Shown here one piece after another: positions 1 through 10,333 of a stretch of DNA of 64,000 nt. This DNA comes from Tricholomella constricta. Lineage: Eukaryota > Basidiomycota > Agaricomycetes > Agaricales > Lyophyllaceae. The stretch's first letter is position 1; each line of letters opens with the position of its first letter. The DNA lies in contig JAACJP010000047.1 in the NCBI GenBank assembly GCA_013368375.1, forward strand, positions 248,001 through 312,000. The letters are read 5' to 3'. The notes beneath the pieces are model-generated. The model had not been told where the DNA came from. It saw only the letters and a program-made list of their open reading frames with translations, and made no database searches. The translations under genes were made by a program, and so were the position numbers.

Positions 1-2725
1 TCAGAGTACGTCCAGGATGACCACCAAGTACACAATCATGGCGAGTATAGAGTATCTCGGCACGAAAGGACTTTGGTACGAAGACGCGACCGTTGTGGAA
101 TACCATGTCGTCTTGGGCCGTGAATTCCGTAGATCCATGAAGAAGTGCTTCTCGCCACTCGGAGTCTTCTTGGAACGCTGTTCGAAAACGCTTGAGGAGT
201 TCAGAATTGTCGATGGCGAGTGTTGTAAAGGCAGAAATTGAAGACGAAGTAGACGAATCTGTTTCGGAAGAAGGAAAAATGCGTTTAGTGTGCGACGAAG
301 TAAGAATTGTCTTTCGTTGAGCCTCCAGGACGTCATCCCCTTTTTGAGGTAGGAAATCGGGGCGCCTAGATGGCGAGTCGGCGACGTTCTGAGTACCTGG
401 GGCCCAATCGAGACAGAAATCGAACTCGGAAAGAAACATAGACCACCGAGCTTGGCGGCGATTAAGTAAACGAGAAGACATAAAATACTCAAGATTTTTG
501 TGGTCGCAAACCACCGAAATGGGGACGGAGGTACCCATCAGCCAAGGACGCATATCACGAAATGAATCGACGATAGCAAGGAGTTCCTTGTCGTGGATGT
601 CGTAATTAATTTCGGCGGGCGAGAGTTTTCGAGAGTAGTAGGCGACGGGGTGAAGTCGATTACTCTCGTCGGGTTGCTGGAGAATACCTGAAAGAGCGAA
701 ATCTGAAGCGTCAGTAGCAAGAGTAGAGGGTTTGGAGGGGTCGAAATGGCGCAAAACAGGGTACGAAGTAAAAGCGCGCTTAAGTTGTTCGAAAGACGAA
801 CGCGCGGAATCTGTGAAGTCGAAAGGAATATTTTTGTGAGTTAACTTGTTCAAAGGAAGGGCAATTTTAGCGTAGTGATCCACGAAACGTCTGTAAAAAT
901 TAGTAAAACCAAGGAAAGATTGAATATCACGACGGTTTCGAGGAGTAGGCCATTCGGCAATGGTAGCGAGTTTTTTGGGATTCATCTTGATACCGTCAGC
1001 TCCGATGAGGAAGCCTAGGTATTCGACCTCGGTCTTGTCAAACTCGCACTTCTTCGCGTTAGCAAAAAGACGAGCTTGTCGAAGTCGATCCAAAACCAAT
1101 TTGACTTGATGATCGTGTTCTTCTTGGTTTCGAGAGAATATCAGAATATCGTCGAGATAAACGACGCAGAAGACGCCGATATAGTCCCGGAGAGTGTCCT
1201 GAATAAAAGCCTGAAAAGTCGCTGGAGCGTTAGTCAAACCAAATGGCATAACCAAATATTCATAGAGTCCTAGTGGTGTCCGAAAGGCGGTTTTCCATTC
1301 ATCTCCTTCTCGAATGCGAACTAGATTGAATGCGTTCTTCAGGTCAATGACCGTGAAGAGTTTACATCCTTGCGTCCGATCCAAGAGATCATCGACGTGG
1401 GGGAGAGGATACCGGTTCTTCTTCGTAATCGCGTTAAGACCACGATAGTCCACGCAAAGACGTAAATCGCCGGTTTTTCGTCGAATAAAGAGGATTGGCG
1501 AGGCGGCAGAGGAAGTCGAGCGCCTAATAAACCCTTTCTTGAGATAATCATCGAGGTATTCGGAAAGGTACTTTTGCTCTTCCTGATTCAGTCGATAAAT
1601 CGAGCCGAACGGAGGCGTTTTCCCTTCGTCGAGTTCGATAGATATATCGTAGCGTCGATGGGGCGGAAGGTGATTGACTTCTGTGGGAGAAAAGACAGTG
1701 TCAGCCCACGACATATACTTGGATGGTACGTGTTGGTATTGGTCGTTGGGTGGTGGCGCAGTCGGAACTTGGTCGTCAACTTCGTTTGAAGAGTCAGACG
1801 ACGTAGCCGCGACATAGACGGGTGAACCTGTAGGGTGAAAACGGAAAAGTGAAACGGGAGCGTGTTTAGCGTATTTGAGAAACCGCTGTGGCGTGGTGAC
1901 CGAAATGTTCGGCTTGGGCGTAGGCAAAGGATTATCTGTAGAGGAGCGACCGTAGCCGGTCCATTTAGCCAGAAAATTGAGATACGGTGGTGCCGAAGGC
2001 GTCTTGGGACGTGGTGGCGGCGTAAGTGTTGGCGTAGAAGACATAGGGGCGCTAGCGAGACCGAAGCCTAGGCCAGCCGTGGTAATGGGACAAGCTTGGA
2101 TGGATGTAGACATAGAACTTGGAGGCTTAAGACCGAAGCCTTTAGCTGGAACCGTAATTGGATACGTGGGTGTGAGATTGCAACAGTCGAGCGAAAGGTC
2201 AGGATTCGACCAATCGATTCGAGGGTTGTGGCGACGAAGCCAATCGAGACCTAGAATTACAGGGAATGGGACAGCGACAACACCTAATGCGATGCACTCG
2301 GAGTGTTTATCCACGGTTAGTTGCGTAACAACATCAGAAGAGACAAGTCCAGAGGCGATAGGACGATTGTCCACCGCTATTATCGGTACAGGTATGTCTT
2401 TAACGCGTCGCGGCAAGGAATGTCGCTTCGCAAAGACGTCCGAAATACATGATGCCGAAGCACCAGAGTCAACGAGAGCGAAAGTCTTGACAGACTTATG
2501 GTTCGGAAAATGAAGCGAAACAGAAATAAAGAAATGGTCGGGCGAAGAAATGTTCGTATCAGGAGGAAAATTATACCGAGGAGCATGGAATGACGAAACA
2601 CGTGTCCATTTCCCGTTATCGAGCCGAGAAGAGTGGACGACGGGCTCCGGAGTGGTCAGATGGGTCCTAGCATCATTATCCGGTAGCCCTTGGACCTCGT
2701 GAGGGGAACCGGTTAGGCTTTTCCC
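1..2725 (-). CDS. Gypsy Pol polyprotein, left copy (protease-RT-RNase H, partial)
   Basis: This is the pol frame entered from gag by a -1 shift at 2725-2719; it runs open to the window edge. The protease active site reads LVDSGAS (codons near 2485-2465). After a linker it continues in the same frame into reverse transcriptase (LCVDYRGLNA, then YLDD around 1150) and the start of RNase H. No independent start codon is needed. Unlike the right copy, protease and RT share one frame here, so this copy looks functional over the visible part; I checked frame continuity between gag and RT but did not check every codon for stops. The reading frame has no clear lesion, which suggests recent insertion. 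Confidence 0.88.
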
Positions 2726-3870
2726 GACTTGGGATCAGCCTTGGACACAGACTTCGCTTGTCTGGCCCTCATATCGCGTTTGGCGCGCTCGGACATATTT
2801 GGACAGTCATTAATAGAGTGCGCACCTTGACCACAATAAAAGCAGAGGTTATTAGCGCGACGGCGCTCACGTTCAGTGGGGTTAACCTTTCCACGACGCA
2901 AACTGTCGACTTCCATTGGTACGACGTCCGAAGACGACGAAGACGACGAAGCGTGCGGAGCCTGGTGAGGAGGTGCCGGAGGATGGCGTGGCTGAGTTGA
3001 AGTTGTCGAACTGGATGATTTGCCACAATGTTCCTTGAGTTCCGTTTGACGACGATGAATCCTATTGTCGATAGAGATGATAGTCTTCACGTAATCGTCG
3101 AAAGTCTTGGAACGAGGGAGGATGACCATGGCGTCCTTGACCGATTCTTTGAGTCCAGGATAGAAATTGTCGATCTTGGAATCTTCGTCGAAGTTGAGAT
3201 CGGCAATGATTTCGCGGTAGCGAGACGCATAGTTGGCAGCAGATCCAGGTTCTTGTTTGAGCTTCCGGACCTTGGCGAGGGCGGTAGCATGTTTATCTGT
3301 ATCATCGAAGTGCTCCACGAACGCTTGGTAAAATCCACGAAAATCGTGGAAGAGTTCGGGGCGCGTCTTCTCGATACTAGCGTACCACGACGCCGGGGAT
3401 CCGTCCTTGAGATAGAAGCTGAAGTAGAGAACCTTGTCGTAGTCCGTAGGGAGCGAACGACGTTGAAGGTGGAGGGCGTTATTGATTTCGCGAAGGAAAG
3501 AACTCAGCTGTGCGACAGTACCATCGTACATGCGCGGCTCTCGAACCTTCGGAACGCCTGAACCCTCAGCGCCTTGAACCGGGGCCGTAGGTACTTGAAG
3601 AGGAGCTGAAACGTCGGAAGATAGGGGCGGCATAGAGCTGGTGAAAGAAGCAGGAGTGTGGTTGGAGTTTTGTTGGTTCTTGAGTTCTCGGATAGCGTCG
3701 AGGATGGCCGAGTTGTCTGACTTGCGCTGAGCTGTATCCTCGGACACAGACTTGCCGACAGCGTGGACGATTCGCCAGAGTTCCTGTACACCCACGCCAG
3801 GAGGGGGTGTCTCAGGTATGATGATGGATTCGACGGGTGTCTGAGGTGGAATTTCGGCAGAGGAAGACAT
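2713..3870 (-). CDS. Gypsy Gag polyprotein
   Basis: Intact 385-residue structural protein that would form the virus-like particle. The N-terminal part is low complexity. The middle (about 110-280) is the retrotransposon gag domain, with aromatic-rich segments such as FYQAFVEHF. The C-terminal part has a CCHC zinc knuckle, CFYCGQGAHSINDC, near residues 341-354 for RNA packaging. The start ATG at 3870 lies 31 bases after the end of the 5' LTR, just past the primer-binding site, as expected for a compact fungal element. The gene ends TAA directly after the slippery heptamer, so Gag alone is the main product and Gag-Pol the minor one. The right copy's gag is outside the window. Confidence 0.93.
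   Translation of the reverse strand: MSSSAEIPPQTPVESIIIPETPPPGVGVQELWRIVHAVGKSVSEDTAQRKSDNSAILDAIRELKNQQNSNHTPASFTSSMPPLSSDVSAPLQVPTAPVQGAEGSGVPKVREPRMYDGTVAQLSSFLREINNALHLQRRSLPTDYDKVLYFSFYLKDGSPASWYASIEKTRPELFHDFRGFYQAFVEHFDDTDKHATALAKVRKLKQEPGSAANYASRYREIIADLNFDEDSKIDNFYPGLKESVKDAMVILPRSKTFDDYVKTIISIDNRIHRRQTELKEHCGKSSSSTTSTQPRHPPAPPHQAPHASSSSSSSDVVPMEVDSLRRGKVNPTERERRRANNLCFYCGQGAHSINDCPNMSERAKRDMRARQAKSVSKADPKSGKA
2719..2725 (-). promoter_or_regulatory. Programmed -1 ribosomal frameshift slippery site (gag-pol)
   Basis: On the minus strand the heptamer GGGAAAA is in gag phase as G GGA AAA, followed by one codon (GCC) and the gag stop TAA (2715-2713). This matches the canonical X XXY YYZ rule. 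The pol frame is exactly -1 relative to gag and is open through this heptamer and on through protease. Use of the site is inferred; a downstream stimulatory RNA structure was not folded. Confidence 0.75.
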
Positions 3871-3887
3871 AGATGCGTAGTTTTAGG

Positions 3888-3899
3888 TAGTTCAATCAA
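3888..3899 (-). other. Primer-binding site, probable self-priming type
   Basis: Two bases inside the 5' LTR the minus strand reads TTGATTGAACTA. This 12-mer is the exact reverse complement of TAGTTCAATCAA, which lies within the LTR itself (3977-3966, minus strand). In Tf1 the first 11 bases of the mRNA fold back on the primer site and prime reverse transcription. The same relation here implies an mRNA 5' end near 3977. No attempt was made to rule out a tRNA with this 3' sequence. Confidence 0.7.
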
Positions 3900-3901
3900 A
3901 C

Positions 3902-4046
3902 TGTTACGGTCAAGGTTGAGACAATAGACTTAGGACGAGGGACAAGCGTAGCAGCTATGAATGTGTTGATTGAACTAAGGAAAAAGTGTATCGTAAAATA
4001 ACGCGTAAGTAAGTAGGTGAGACATAACATAGTAGTGACCGTGACA
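3902..4046 (-). repeat. 5' LTR of left gypsy copy
   Basis: A 145-bp direct repeat with TG...CA ends (minus strand TGTCAC...GTAACA). It is nearly identical to the LTR at 59746-59891 (146 bp); a few substitutions and one extra base separate them. These are LTRs of two different copies, so their divergence does not date either insertion. U3 would be only about 69 bp if transcription starts near 3977. Confidence 0.92.
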
Positions 4047-4479
4047 TGCACTTAAATGTATAAATATCGACTTAACTCGTGCGCGCAGGCTGATACGCTG
4101 GATAACGTGGCCTTCAACTGCCAGGCCACGCAGAACGCCCATGGAGGAAACTGCGTCGCGACTGATCAACGTTACTTCATTCAGTATGTTTTTTCCACGT
4201 GGAGTATCGCGAAGTAAGCGCTGACTCGTGCCCAGGGTTCAGCATTCTTGAGAAGGACATTCATTACGCAGTTTTCACTGACTTGGTGTCTTCATTGTTT
4301 ATTACAATCAAGTCATTTTTGTTCCAAATCGTCGCATTTCATAAAGTTTTATCACGAGAATATACTGACATATCATCCGAAGGTATCAGAATGCGCAGTG
4401 CTATTTATATACATCAGAAATTCGTTCAAAATCAATGCCGTGCGTGAGATCGTTAGAAGAGAGACATATGAAATCCAAG

Positions 4480-5010
4480 CAAATCGCCCGACTACTTCCA
4501 TTGGAGCGTTACCAGACCATTCAAATCGGCGTTCAGGTTTCGCGCGACGAGTTTCTCCTGCGCTGGGAGGTACTTCCAGCCCCCGATTCTCTTTCCTTTC
4601 AGGGAAACGAAGCCTGGTGTCGAACTTATACCAAAAATGATGATTTTTGTCAGGCGCTGTTGGATATGGAACGAGCCACGGCCTTGATGAGGACCTGGTG
4701 TCGGGTAACAGAGTAGGTGAGGGTCCTGCTCGGTCCTGGAGGGTCGCTGACACGTCGTCAATGTACGCTGATCCCAGACTTTGGCCATCCGCGTATTGTG
4801 ATACCAACAACGAGAAGGGACTCTGGCGGGTTTCCTCGACGGTATATCCAGGTTGAACGTGAAGGAGAATGGCAGACCCATCGCGAATGTGGACGTTGAT
4901 GTGTCCCAGGGGAGCTGGAAGGGTGACTGGGGCGCCCGCTTTGGCGTCGACGACATCATGGGTGAGGTCTATGTCCAGGCAGTCCAAGTTTACGCGCTCA
5001 CATCGTCAAG
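4480..5010 (-). pseudogene. Glycoside hydrolase family 31 (alpha-glucosidase type) C-terminal relic
   Basis: On the minus strand one frame encodes VDAKAGAPVTL, then APLGHINVHIRDGSAILLH and PGYTVEETRQSPFSLLVS, matching the beta-sandwich C-terminal region of GH31 enzymes, which normally read APLGHINVHIRGGSAILL. After AYIDD the reading moves to another frame, where GSFHIQQRLTKI resembles the next conserved strand. The catalytic (beta/alpha)8 barrel is not found upstream, and frames break, so this is a decayed fragment of a gene normally close to 900 residues. It lies just outside the left gypsy LTR, in a patch of repeats. Family recognition is by memory of the motif; a search would settle it. 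Confidence 0.7.
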
Positions 5011-5277
5011 GGGGCAGTTGTCGTTGAGACCCGCGCCTCTGGACTGTCTTTAGCGGCACTTAACTTCGATGCATATCGTTGGCGAGTTTTGTTTTTCGTC
5101 GCATGCTGTTTATCGTCGCTCGTGCTTCCACGCTGGATACAGAGTATCTGCCAAAATGCGGGAACCAACCTAAACAGTCCTATGAAACATCTATCGTCAC
5201 CTCGAATTCCGAAATGTCCTATTCTCAGGACTTTCCGCCGGCGAGGATCCGAAAGCGAGTCATTGATTCTGCCTATG

Positions 5278-5353
5278 TAACGCGTTTAAGCTATTGTCCG
5301 CTCAAGCCTTAGCAGTAACGCGTTTAAGCTATTGTCCGCTCAAGCCTTAGCAG
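5278..5353. repeat. 38-bp perfect tandem duplication
   Basis: Unit TAACGCGTTTAAGC... (38 bp) occurs twice head to tail, 5278-5315 and 5316-5353, without a mismatch. It sits in non-coding relic DNA. This is probably a replication-slippage event. Confidence 0.9.
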
Positions 5354-5739
5354 GATTTCCAACAATGGCAGGTACAGGATGTTTCGAGTCGATGCCATAA
5401 GTGAGCTCTCAGGTTTGAGAGAGTTTACAACAAGCATTCCACGAGCCACCCTGAGCGGACTCGGATACCCACGAGTCTCTGGAGCCAATTCTTGCCCCAG
5501 GCTGAGATCGGTGAGTAGTCGATTTTACTTATTCAGTTTGTCACCTCCTCAATTGCTTGTATGATGAACGATATGTGCGCATCCGAGAAGTGGCCAAAGG
5601 AAGGTCGAAGTATCAGGTCGGTGTCCTGGGATCTAGCGAGCGGGAGTAGGAGCAAAGACGATGGCGGATAAAGGTTCGCGTTGCTCGACTTGACAGCTCT
5701 CCTGGATCAATCATGACAGATACATTGTTCAAGAAATGA

Positions 5740-7010
5740 CCGTCATTCTCATGCTCCCAGGATTTTCCTCCCAGATGAGTCCTCTGCAGAGAAACACCAG
5801 GTTCCGTATGAATAGTCAGGTTGCTCGGACGTTGAATAAGTCAAAAGCAGCTTACAAAATTCCGCAAGGGTTAGACTATATTCTGTCCCATGCGTCCTTC
5901 GAACGACTTCCAAGTTACATTTGACACCTCGGAAGGAAAAACGCTGAGCCATAGGGGCGGTACCCAGACGCGGGTTCACCTTGTCCATGACCGGGTTGTT
6001 CAGCTTGATACTCTGCGTCGATCTCCTCGGGTGAGTGTATTCTGCCATTGTCCCGTCCCGTCCATATCCCGTTGATCCTGACTTTGAAGCGTTTGTCGTC
6101 TGTCGCGAGTTCTATTGCGCCTGGAGAAGCGCCAGCAGGGATGAGGATCTCTATGTGTTTGGTGGCGCGATGCGGATGTGTTTCGAGTCCTCATAGCGAG
6201 CCAGGCGTTCGGTGATGGCGATGACAGCGGTGTGTTCTGACAAAAGGTCCTGGGCTAGGGGGCCGTTGTGCGAGATGACGTGAGTTGCGCGGGATGGTGC
6301 GAGAAGAAGGGCAGGGGATGGTCGTCGCAGTGTTTGGCGGGTTGGGAGTGGAGTTTGTGGTTTTACAGGCCGGTATGTCGGTCCTGTGGCATGGTCCAAC
6401 TTTGTCCCTTGAAGGTCGCGGGGCGGGGGGGAGGCTCGTGCTCTTCTTGCCGGTGATGGGTGCCGGTTTACCTTCCAGTCGCTCGTTCAGTTTGTGTACG
6501 GCTTTGGTAAGTTCCGAGGACGGTCATGCTCGACGCGTCGTTCTGTGAGGACTTCGCGGAGTCAGCCTCGCTGACGGTCTGTGGGTTCGTACCTTTCTGT
6601 GCATTTAGCTCCGGGAGGAGTTTGAAGGCTGCGGTCCTTGCGAGTTCCTTGGTCTCTGCGTCCCAGGCACGGTGGTCTGACAGTTGTGATTGACGGCTAG
6701 TAGAATGTGTCTGATGGCCTGCTCAGCTGGGTGGGTGATGGGCGTGGTGTCTTCCTCTTCCGGTGGTACAGTAGTTCCATGTCGGTGTTGTTTAGCTGTA
6801 TTGGTATCGGGGATATGTGAACCCCGAGTCGCGTGAAGTTGCGGATGGGTGTTTGCGGGGCGGATACAGCTTGTTCTTTTCGCTTTCCGGTGTGTTTTTG
6901 TGGTGTCTGGGTGTGGCGTCTATGAATTCGAATGTATTTACGCTGCGTACTTTGCATTTCTGCTATCGATCTGCCTCCGACGGTGAGCGTGGGAAAGTAG
7001 CTCACTGGTA
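5740..7010 (-). pseudogene. Degenerate non-LTR retrotransposon ORF1 (gag-like) relic
   Basis: Several minus-strand frames carry broken pieces that resemble basidiomycete LINE ORF1: a segment near 6660-6600 (SDHRAWDAETKELARTAAFK), one near 6160-6010 (RFKVRINGIWTGRDNG then SPEEIDAEY), and a further piece toward 5800. In intact relatives these precede zinc knuckles and the endonuclease-RT ORF. The frames shift repeatedly and there is no long ORF. Recognition rests on recalled sequence style, so confidence is modest; it could be another repeat class. No RT domain follows. Confidence 0.35.
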
Positions 7011-7345
7011 ACGGATCAATTTAAAGGAGCGCTTGGTATATATCGTATCTCTAAAGATCTTCTTGGGTAAGGGCCTTCAAGCTTTCAAGCACTAGATGGG
7101 TTTTCGACTGAATAGGCTTCAAGGTGTAGAAAGGTGCCGACGGAAATACCCAATAGGAGTATTGAATTCTCTGACGTGCCTTCGACGGCAAAAGGGACTA
7201 CGATCACCGCGAAAATGCGGCGCTCTGAATGATTCCTCGACGGCCCTACGAGCCCATTGATATGTCATGCGCCCACATGATCTAGGTCGTACCCTTACAT
7301 ACTTAAAAGGAGTCGAACACTTCCCTTACCTCATTCTTCCTTCTC
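7011..7345 (+). promoter_or_regulatory. Upstream region of the GMC oxidoreductase gene
   Basis: 335 bp between the repeat relics and the oxidoreductase start. A TATA-like stretch, ACTTAAAAGG, lies at 7301-7310, about 40 bp before the ATG, followed by a pyrimidine-rich tract (CTTCCTTCTC). No other element is recognised. Confidence 0.4.
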
Positions 7346-9897
7346 ATGCTCTCCCCAGTGCCCTACCTCCTCCTAGGCCTGGCTGGCTATAGTGCCGCAT
7401 CGCCGTCGTTGCACAAGCGCGCGTCGGGTGTAACCTCCTCTGCGAGTGCTGCCAATGGCCAGACATTCGATTATATCGTCGTCGGTGGAGGACTTACGGG
7501 CACAACCGTGGCCGCGCGTTTGGCAGAGAACGCGGGCGTAACCGTGCTCCTAGTCGAGGCTGGGGGAGACGACAGGAATGATCCCCGCATCTATGACATT
7601 TACAACTACGGTCAGTTCTTTGGGACGTCTCTCGACTGGTCTTGGCCTGCAGAGAACGGGAAGAGGATACCGGGGTGAGTCCATTCGGAACGATTCTTAT
7701 CAGGGTCACTTACCATTTGATGGACAGCGGGAAGACTTTTGGCGGTGGCTGTAAAGTGAATTAGTCTATCATTGCGGCTGTCGCTGACTGTTCTATTTCA
7801 TAGCATCCATAAATGGCGGGGCATACACTCGCGCGACTAAGGAGCAGTACGACGCGTGGTCCACCCTACTTGAGCCGTCGGAAGCCAGCGTTGGATGGAA
7901 TTGGAATGGGATTTGGAATTACATGAAAAAAGTACGCGTGCCTTCATACACAAACTGGGTCCACAATCTCATGCGTTCCTTAGTCGGAGGCCTTCTCGCC
8001 CCCTAATTCCCAACAAGCAGCCAAAGGAGCACAGTTTATCAACACTTACCACGGATATTCTGGTCCCGTCCAAGTCACATATCCAGATGCAATGTATGGT
8101 GGCCCACAGCAGACCAATTTCATCAACACCATTGTTGGACTTACAGGTATCAAACACTACAAGGATTTGAATGGCGGGACTCCGAACTGTGTCTCCGTTA
8201 CTCCGCTCGTGCGTCTACGTCGTCACCGTTTTGTTACCTCCATTGACGCAGAGATACGCGATCTTCGCAGACGATTAACTGGCGTAACCAGGGCCACCGT
8301 TCTTCCGCTCCCGAAGCCTACCTCACCCCTGTTGAAAGCATACGCACAAACTGGCTAACACTCGTGAAGCATCAAGTGAGTCCTTCCGCGCATCATTTGA
8401 AGCTCAAGGAGGCCAATAACCGCTTTCTAGGTCACTAAAATCAAGTGGTCTGGCTCCTCTCTTCCACTCACTGCGACGGGCGTCGAATTTGCGCCTGCCA
8501 GCGGCGGTTCCACGCGGTACACTGCGACAGCGAGACGGGAAGTCATTATCGCCGCTGGCGCCATCCAGGTTCAATTCTCTACCTATGCAATGCATTCTCT
8601 CCACCACTAAACTGGCGTTATAGACACCCCAACTCCTTCAGCTTTCCGGCATCGGCGACTCTGCTGTTCTAGGTCCGCTGGGTATCACCACACGTATCGA
8701 CTTGAAGACCGTAGGGCGCAATCTCCAGGAGCAGGCAAGTGCTTTGCCCCCTCCCCCAATGCTCGGAACTCTGACTGACATACCAGTGCTATTTTCAACA
8801 GACGCTCAGCGCCCTTGGTGCACGTGGCAATGGCTTCAATGTGGGCGGGCGTGGTCCCTCCGATGCCATCGCCTTCCCCAACCTGTATCAGGTGTTTGGC
8901 AATCAGGCGAACGCGACCGTAAACAAAATCAGGTCGAACATCGCGTCTTGGGCCGCGTCGCAAGCTGGATCCGCACTCAATGCCGCAGCGCTGGAGCAGA
9001 TTTACAAGACTCAGGCGGATTTGATTATCAATACTAACGGTACGTAACCTCTGCTCACACCTTGGTCTTATTCTGCAGTGTACTTGATGATGGTTTACTT
9101 TGATATAGCGCCTGTATCCGAGATTTTCTATGACACTGGGTATCCTGAGTGCGTACCTCCCTTTTCTGTCCTGGTGCTTCCTGCGCCTCTTCTAATACTC
9201 TCCGGCGCAATTAGTACCCTGGGAATCGTCATGTGGAACCTCCTTCCCTTTTCTCGAGGGACCGTCAAGATCAAGGTATGCTTGCAATGTTGCCCTCTCC
9301 ATAAATCTCCATCTCACCCGCAGTACTTTCGCACAGAGCACCGATCCCTTCACATACCCGACGATCAACGTCGGGTACTTCGCGACCGACATTGATCTCG
9401 ACATCCAGGTCGCTACTGCGCGTCTTTCTCGCAAGATCCTCACCACCTGGCCTCTCAGGTGCGTCCACATTATCAACATCACTGCTCAGTCTGTTTTTAT
9501 TCAATTATCTTCTAACGCAGTTCCTTGTCGACGGGAGAGACGATTCCAGGTGGCGCAGTCCCGGACAACGCTCAGCGCGGCACAGACGCAGCATGGAAGA
9601 CCTGGATTAAGAATAATTACGTCTCGGTTGCTCACCCTATTGGCACGGCAGCGATGATGCGGCGCAGCCTCGGTGGTATGTATCTGTTCTTTTACGTTCC
9701 CTGAATCCTGAGCCGCTCGTGCTAAGTCACATGCATGTTTGTTAGGTGTGGTAGATGCGCAGCTGAAGGTATATGACACGACAAACGTGCGCGTCGTGGA
9801 CGCGTCTATACTTCCCATGCAAGTTAGTGCCCATCTGGCATCCACACTGTACGGCGTCGCCGAGAAGGCAGCGGACCTGATCAAGGCGTCCCATTAA
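7346..9897 (+). CDS. Secreted GMC oxidoreductase (FAD-dependent, AA3_2-like)
   Basis: An FAD enzyme that oxidises an alcohol or sugar and passes electrons to oxygen or a quinone, acting outside the cell. Thirteen exons give 608 residues with all phases closed: 7346-7674, 7728-7750, 7804-7931, 7984-8208, 8271-8375, 8431-8568, 8624-8734, 8802-9039, 9109-9148, 9215-9275, 9337-9458, 9521-9675, 9746-9897. Residues 1-20 are a signal peptide, followed by a Kex2-like KR. The FAD-binding motif VVGGGLTG is near 46-53, and the GMC signature GGGSSINGGAY spans a 23-nt exon. The catalytic pair is His545 (HPIGTAAMM) and His588 (SAHLAST), 43 apart as in aryl-alcohol oxidase and glucose oxidase. Intron 7 has a GC donor. 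The length is normal for the family. Substrate (aryl alcohol, pyranose or glucose) cannot be decided. Confidence 0.93.
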
Positions 9898-10333
9898 GCG
9901 TATCAGCCCTTAGATATATGTTATTGCTTACTTTGTCGCTATAGACAGATTCCTGTCCTATCGCAATATTAACCTAGCTGTCTAATGCACGACCGCCTTC
10001 TTGTACTTCGCTAATGAATTCATAATCGATCAATTGTTCGTCATGGTAGAGTTCATAAGGACTCGTACATTAACTAGATAGATATCACAAGAAACACGAA
10101 GCAAGAAGATAACTAGAAGTACATACATATCCCAAGATCCACTAAAGTTCAGCACGAACAGCACTCATCGAAACAAAGCAGCAACGATTGCCGAAACGAG
10201 GAGACTTGCCAGTGCGACGGTGATGTATGGACTAGTTCATAGGGGGAAAAAACCGAAAGTGGTCGGAACAAGGTCTAAAGCATGCGATGCAAAGGCACCA
10301 CATGTAGACAGAGGATAAGGTGAATAAAATGCC
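9898..10333. other. Convergent intergenic region
   Basis: 436 bp between the 3' ends of the oxidoreductase (plus) and the kinase (minus). It must hold both transcription terminators. It is AT-rich with no ORF or repeat that I can support. Confidence 0.5.

Larger units (their letters stand above)
1..4046 (-). mobile_element. Ty3/gypsy chromovirus, left copy (3' part cut by window edge)
   Basis: Read on the minus strand the order is 5' LTR (4046-3902), primer-binding site, gag (3870-2713), then protease and reverse transcriptase down to position 1. RNase H, integrase and the 3' LTR lie outside the window. Positions 1-2539 align nearly base for base with 61463-64000 of the right copy, with scattered substitutions and one single-base indel. 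The domain order, the chromodomain seen in the right copy, the self-priming primer site and the -1 shift site together suggest the Tf1/sushi-type chromovirus group; that group assignment is inference from family knowledge. Flank just outside the LTR starts TGCAC; the other flank is not visible, so no target duplication can be tested. Confidence 0.93.

Noticed and set aside
1..492. Minus-strand 163-codon ORF and its twin at 61463-61954
   Set aside because: Both are out-of-frame shadows of gypsy pol; their near identity comes from the element, not from a conserved small gene.
9040..9079. A shorter GMC intron ending at the first TGCAG (9078)
   Set aside because: It keeps frame but inserts about ten residues ([10 protein letters not shown]) absent from the family; ending at 9108 gives the expected [12 protein letters not shown].
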